Assembly: GCA_021812745.1 (NCBI GenBank)
Contig: JAKAMS010000118.1
Location: 1 to 7,387, forward strand
Length of the DNA stretch: 7,387 nucleotides
Reading direction: 5' to 3'
Source of the DNA: Bacteroidota bacterium
GTDB lineage: Bacteria; Bacteroidota; Ignavibacteria; Ignavibacteriales; Melioribacteraceae
A model generated the notes under the pieces. It worked only from the letters and a program-made list of their open reading frames with translations. It did not search any database and was not told the DNA's origin. The position numbers and the translations under genes were made by a program. Shown here piece by piece: positions 4,821 to 7,387 of the stretch. Position 1 is the stretch's first letter; each line of letters begins with the position of its first letter.

Positions 4821-7220
4821 AAAACTTAAGGGTAAAATTTGTTGCTCATCTTTTATTCCAACAATATAATCTTCTAATATTTCGCCATACTTTATTCCGT
4901 TTAAAATAAAACCACGTAAATTATACCACCCTCCATAATATTGATTTCCCAATTCGTTGTATAATATGAATCCTAAACTATCATAAAGGACATATGGAGT
5001 ATTATAAATAGAACCGCCCTCGTAGATTAAAAGAAGATTTTTCTTTAGAAATGTCTGTTCGTAATTTGTACTTGCATCCTTTGTAAAATCGAATGATAAT
5101 TTTTCGTACATATGATTAAGAAACGGACCTATAAAAGAAATTTTGTCTCCAGTCTGACTAATAAAACACGAATCATGCAATTGGAAATTATTATTACCGA
5201 TAGCTTCGTAAATAGCAATTTTCGAATATTTCAGTCCATCATTACGTAAGACTTTTTCTTTAACTTCCCAAATCGAACGCCAACTTTCGGAACTGTATGG
5301 CATACCTGTATTATTATATGAGTAATACTTATAAAACCATTTATTACCAATCTCGAGTGGTAATTTAGAAATGGTTTTTCTATTAGTGATTTCAAATTGT
5401 AGAGATGGTTCTGTTATAAGAGAATAGTCAATTGACAACGCTCTTATTCTACAATATTTAGAGATTGTATTCGGTATTTTCCAATGAATTACTTGAGTTA
5501 AAATTTTGTTGGAATCGGATTCTATTGTGCTGTGATTTATCCAGTTCTGTCCATCATCTGTTGAATATTGGAAAATTACTCTGGGGATATATCTGCAATA
5601 AAAGGAAATATCTTTTGTGCTATCGACTTGGCATACTGTCCATATCCTACTAGCGAATTGAATTGATAAATAAGAGGGCTGTCTGATTCTAAAGAAATCG
5701 GATTCATCTCTGATTTGTGGGTTGTTGACATCAAAAATATTTACCCGAAAAGTACCGTCTAGATCTTGGGGAATCGAAGCACTGAATTGCTTATCACTAA
5801 GTGGAACATCCCATTCACCACCAAAAAGAACCTCGCGTTCATTATATCCGCCGTTATATGTTATCTGGATGTGTACTTTTGAATTAGAAGAATAATTGCA
5901 GTCCCATTTTATCTGTAAAGGATTTGTAGATAAAAATTTGTCTCCTCCTTTTGGGCTAATAAGAGTAATATTTCTTACTTCTTTTAAAATGTTAAAAACG
6001 TTATCACTAATATCAGATATACCAAAGGAGTATTCGGTAAGTTTAATTAAACATTTTGGTGAAGAAGAAAGATCGGGAGTTTTCCATAAGTATTTTAGAT
6101 CGGCTATTTTTATTGAATCAGCAATCAAATTCCAACTTAGTCCTTGGTCAGTGCTGAATTCTAACTTTCCTTTTGAATCAGATAGATTTGACTGGCTCCA
6201 TGATATTTCATATTGATAATTTGCATATAGAGTATCGCCACCGTTAGATTTAATTACCGTTAAGGTTTTCGTCGAATCATATTTACAAATCTGACCCAAA
6301 TATTCATTAGTGCCGGCATTAGCTGTTCCTATCATCCAGATATGGTTTTTATCAACAACATTATAGGCGTTGATATTAAAAGAGGACTTCCTTTCGGGCG
6401 AATTAAAAACATTTAGTTTTGTCCAATTGATTCCGCCATCATTGGTTCTCCAAAAATTTTGGTATATACTATTAAAATTTTCCCTAAAAAGTCCGAAACC
6501 TAAATAATCATCAATAAATAAAAATTTATTAATGGCAAGAATTTCATCATGATTATTATAAAGAATTGTCCAGGTTTTTCCTCCATCAGATGTTTTGCCT
6601 AAACTATTATATAAATTAGCCCAGCCAACATTTTCATTTTTAAAAAATATTTCATAACAACGCTCAGACCAATTTTTTATTTGCCAGGATTTGCCTCCAT
6701 CAATTGTTTCGTAAATACCCGCTGTTCCTAAAAACCAGCCTACCTTTTCATTCACAAAAAAAGATTGAAACACCCAATCATCATGGAATTTATCTTCCCA
6801 TGACTGCCCGCCATCACTGGTATAGAAAATTGCTTGTCCACATTGTACCCAACCAGCAGATTTATTTAAGAAGAAAAGATTTATGGGATTAAAGAAACTG
6901 GAATTGACCGGGATTTTTCCCCATGTAAGGCCGCCATCATTGGTTTTATAAATGGAGAAATTTCCAATTGCATAACCAAAATTGTGATCAAAAAACTGTA
7001 AACCCGAAAAAGAAATGGGTGTTGAAACTGTAATCCATGTATTACCTCCATCAATTGTTTTAAGAATTGAATTTTGGTTAGTGGATACAAATCCAACATG
7101 TTCATCAACAAAATCAATAGCTACTAATAACTGCTTGATGTTTTTTTGAGTGATCCATTGTGCGTTGATTTTAAATAATGTTAATAATATAAAAATAGAT
7201 ACATAATAAAACTTTTTCAT
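4545..7220 (-). CDS. T9SS-sorted protein with Asp-box (BNR/Ycf48-like) propeller and Ig-like modules
   Basis: 891 residues, ATG at 7218–7220 with AAGGA seven bases upstream. Signal peptide 1–20 (MKKFYYVSIFILLTLFKINA, likely cut before QW). Residues 30–316 form a beta-propeller-like domain with six Asp-boxes (KTIDGGNTW 54, KTNDGGLTW 92, YTSDGGQSW 133, ETIDGGKSW 171, KTSDGGKTW 209, RTNDGGINW 258), each preceded by a VGW/FGY-type strand, as in Ycf48/Hcf136-like and BNR/sialidase-like repeats. Three Ig-like modules follow (319–411, 417–512, 514–613); the first and third contain FSTDQGLSW and YSTDDGQNW. Residues 620–782 are a PLEIGNKW module and 801–891 the type A sorting domain ending KKLILMK. 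Expected to be secreted through Sec then T9SS. Asp-boxes shape the fold and do not by themselves show sialidase activity; no catalytic Arg/Tyr/Glu set is assignable, so binding or adhesion is the likelier role. It lies 12 bases after the preceding gene and 13 before the next, consistent with one operon. Confidence 0.9.
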   Translation of the reverse strand: MKKFYYVSIFILLTLFKINAQWITQKNIKQLLVAIDFVDEHVGFVSTNQNSILKTIDGGNTWITVSTPISFSGLQFFDHNFGYAIGNFSIYKTNDGGLTWGKIPVNSSFFNPINLFFLNKSAGWVQCGQAIFYTSDGGQSWEDKFHDDWVFQSFFVNEKVGWFLGTAGIYETIDGGKSWQIKNWSERCYEIFFKNENVGWANLYNSLGKTSDGGKTWTILYNNHDEILAINKFLFIDDYLGFGLFRENFNSIYQNFWRTNDGGINWTKLNVFNSPERKSSFNINAYNVVDKNHIWMIGTANAGTNEYLGQICKYDSTKTLTVIKSNGGDTLYANYQYEISWSQSNLSDSKGKLEFSTDQGLSWNLIADSIKIADLKYLWKTPDLSSSPKCLIKLTEYSFGISDISDNVFNILKEVRNITLISPKGGDKFLSTNPLQIKWDCNYSSNSKVHIQITYNGGYNEREVLFGGEWDVPLSDKQFSASIPQDLDGTFRVNIFDVNNPQIRDESDFFRIRQPSYLSIQFASRIWTVCQVDSTKDISFYCRYIPRVIFQYSTDDGQNWINHSTIESDSNKILTQVIHWKIPNTISKYCRIRALSIDYSLITEPSLQFEITNRKTISKLPLEIGNKWFYKYYSYNNTGMPYSSESWRSIWEVKEKVLRNDGLKYSKIAIYEAIGNNNFQLHDSCFISQTGDKISFIGPFLNHMYEKLSFDFTKDASTNYEQTFLKKNLLLIYEGGSIYNTPYVLYDSLGFILYNELGNQYYGGWYNLRGFILNGIKYGEILEDYIVGIKDEQQILPLSFSLSQNYPNPFNPSTTIEYSIPVETLLASSLQHVTLKIYDILGREVATLVNEEEAPGNYEIKFDGSNLSSGAYFYRLRTGNYSESKKLILMK
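4730..4757. repeat. 28-base palindromic element inside sorting-domain code, copy 2
   Basis: GTAGAGACG (4730–4738) and CGTCTCTAC (4749–4757) are a perfect 9-base inverted repeat around AGGCAAGCAA. The right half GCAACGTCTCTAC (4745–4757) is identical to copy 1, while the inner part of the left half differs. On the coding (-) strand it specifies VETLLASSL plus one base of the following Gln codon. In mRNA it could form a 9-bp hairpin. Confidence 0.85.
4875..5363 (-). other. 'PLEIGNKW' module, C-terminal in the 891-aa protein
   Basis: Codes for about residues 620–782, starting LPLEIGNKWFYKYYSY and ending with a GFILYNELGNQYYGGWYNLRG stretch and NGIKYGEI just before the sorting domain. The opening and the late strand resemble the module at 3932–4453. 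No catalytic motif or known family name was recognised; the boundaries are approximate. Confidence 0.5.
6423..7061 (-). repeat. six Asp-box repeats of the propeller domain
   Basis: The span from the first to the last Asp-box, residues 54–266 of the 891-aa protein. Successive boxes ((K/Y/E/R)T(I/N/S)DGGxxW) are spaced 38, 41, 38, 38 and 49 residues apart, typical of one propeller blade per repeat. A seventh blade may be made by the strand after residue 266 (HIWMIGTAN at 293–301), which lacks an Asp-box. Confidence 0.85.
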
Positions 7221-7227
7221 CAGACAT

Positions 7228-7232
7228 TCCTT
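7228..7232 (-). promoter_or_regulatory. Shine-Dalgarno sequence of the propeller gene
   Basis: On the - strand AAGGA lies seven bases before the ATG at 7220 and directly after the TAA that ends the upstream sorting domain. It is the only clear ribosome-binding site in the window, and its position suggests translation linked to the upstream gene. The other complete genes have at most weak, A-rich or unrecognisable sites. Confidence 0.6.
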
Positions 7233-7387
7233 TTATTTCATCAGCACAAATTTTTTTGTTTGACTGAATGAACCGCCCTGCAATCTGTAAAAATAAACTC
7301 CGCTTGAAAGATTACTTCCATCAAATTTTACTTCGTAATTGCCGGGCAGTTTTTGCTCGTTACAAGTGTAGTAACTTCTCTTCCAAG
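7233..7387 (-). pseudogene. C-terminal end of a third T9SS-sorted protein, apparently frameshifted (partial)
   Basis: Only the last part of a gene entering from the right is present. From the window edge one frame reads LGREVTTLV and then goes out of register, hitting TAA at 7328–7330. The frame one base back reads [15 protein letters not shown]...[23 protein letters not shown] and ends at TAA 7233–7235. The two parts together reproduce the sorting domain of the neighbouring genes. Their other copies have TTTA or TTAA where this one has CGTTACAAG (about 7359–7366), so one base appears to be missing from the AAC codon of LVNE. As it stands the product would lose the last half of the sorting domain and probably not be exported. 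A sequencing or assembly error is an equal possibility. The remainder of the gene is outside the window, so its other domains are unknown. Confidence 0.75.

Noticed and set aside
6881..7117. Open frame of 78 codons on the - strand overlapping the propeller gene
   Set aside because: It is a frame-shifted reading of the first Asp-box repeats, with no independent support.
4545..7220. Sialidase or photosystem II assembly factor from the Asp-box/Ycf48 similarity
   Set aside because: Asp-boxes are structural and occur in many secreted propellers; no catalytic residue set or photosynthetic context is visible.

Overview
The window is AT-rich DNA, probably from a member of the Ignavibacteria / Chlorobi–Bacteroidota side of the FCB group. 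The evidence is the C-terminal sorting signals with the LSQNYPNPFNP(T/S)TTI signature, typical of type IX secretion system (T9SS) cargo in that group, together with AT-rich leaders that mostly lack a Shine-Dalgarno sequence. The species cannot be read from the window.

Left part (1–2614, + strand): the 3' end of aroB (3-dehydroquinate synthase) is followed after 17 bases by a secreted GHL10/DUF187-type glycoside hydrolase, probably acting on periplasmic glycan. After a 93-base gap comes a membrane-anchored DUF192 protein. These look like chromosomal housekeeping and envelope genes.

Right part (2678–7387, - strand): three consecutive genes encode T9SS cargo-like proteins separated by only 12–13 bases, which suggests an operon read from right to left. 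The first (leftward from the window edge) is seen only as the end of its sorting domain and carries an apparent one-base frameshift. The second (891 aa) has a six-repeat Asp-box (BNR/Ycf48-like) propeller, three Ig-like modules, a 'PLEIGNKW' module and the sorting domain. The third (617 aa) has a signal peptide, a 'PLEIGNRW' module at the opposite end of the protein, three HYDIN/DUF1573-like beta modules and the sorting domain. They meet the DUF192 gene tail to tail across a 63-base gap filled by short GTGAAA/CTAGAAA repeats.

The most unusual signal is a 28-base palindrome-derived element (half-site GTAGAGACGTTGC) lying in frame inside the sorting-domain coding sequence of both complete T9SS genes, at the same place. 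It encodes the linker VETLxxxSL. It looks like a dispersed palindromic repeat that was converted to protein code and then spread with the sorting-domain cassette.
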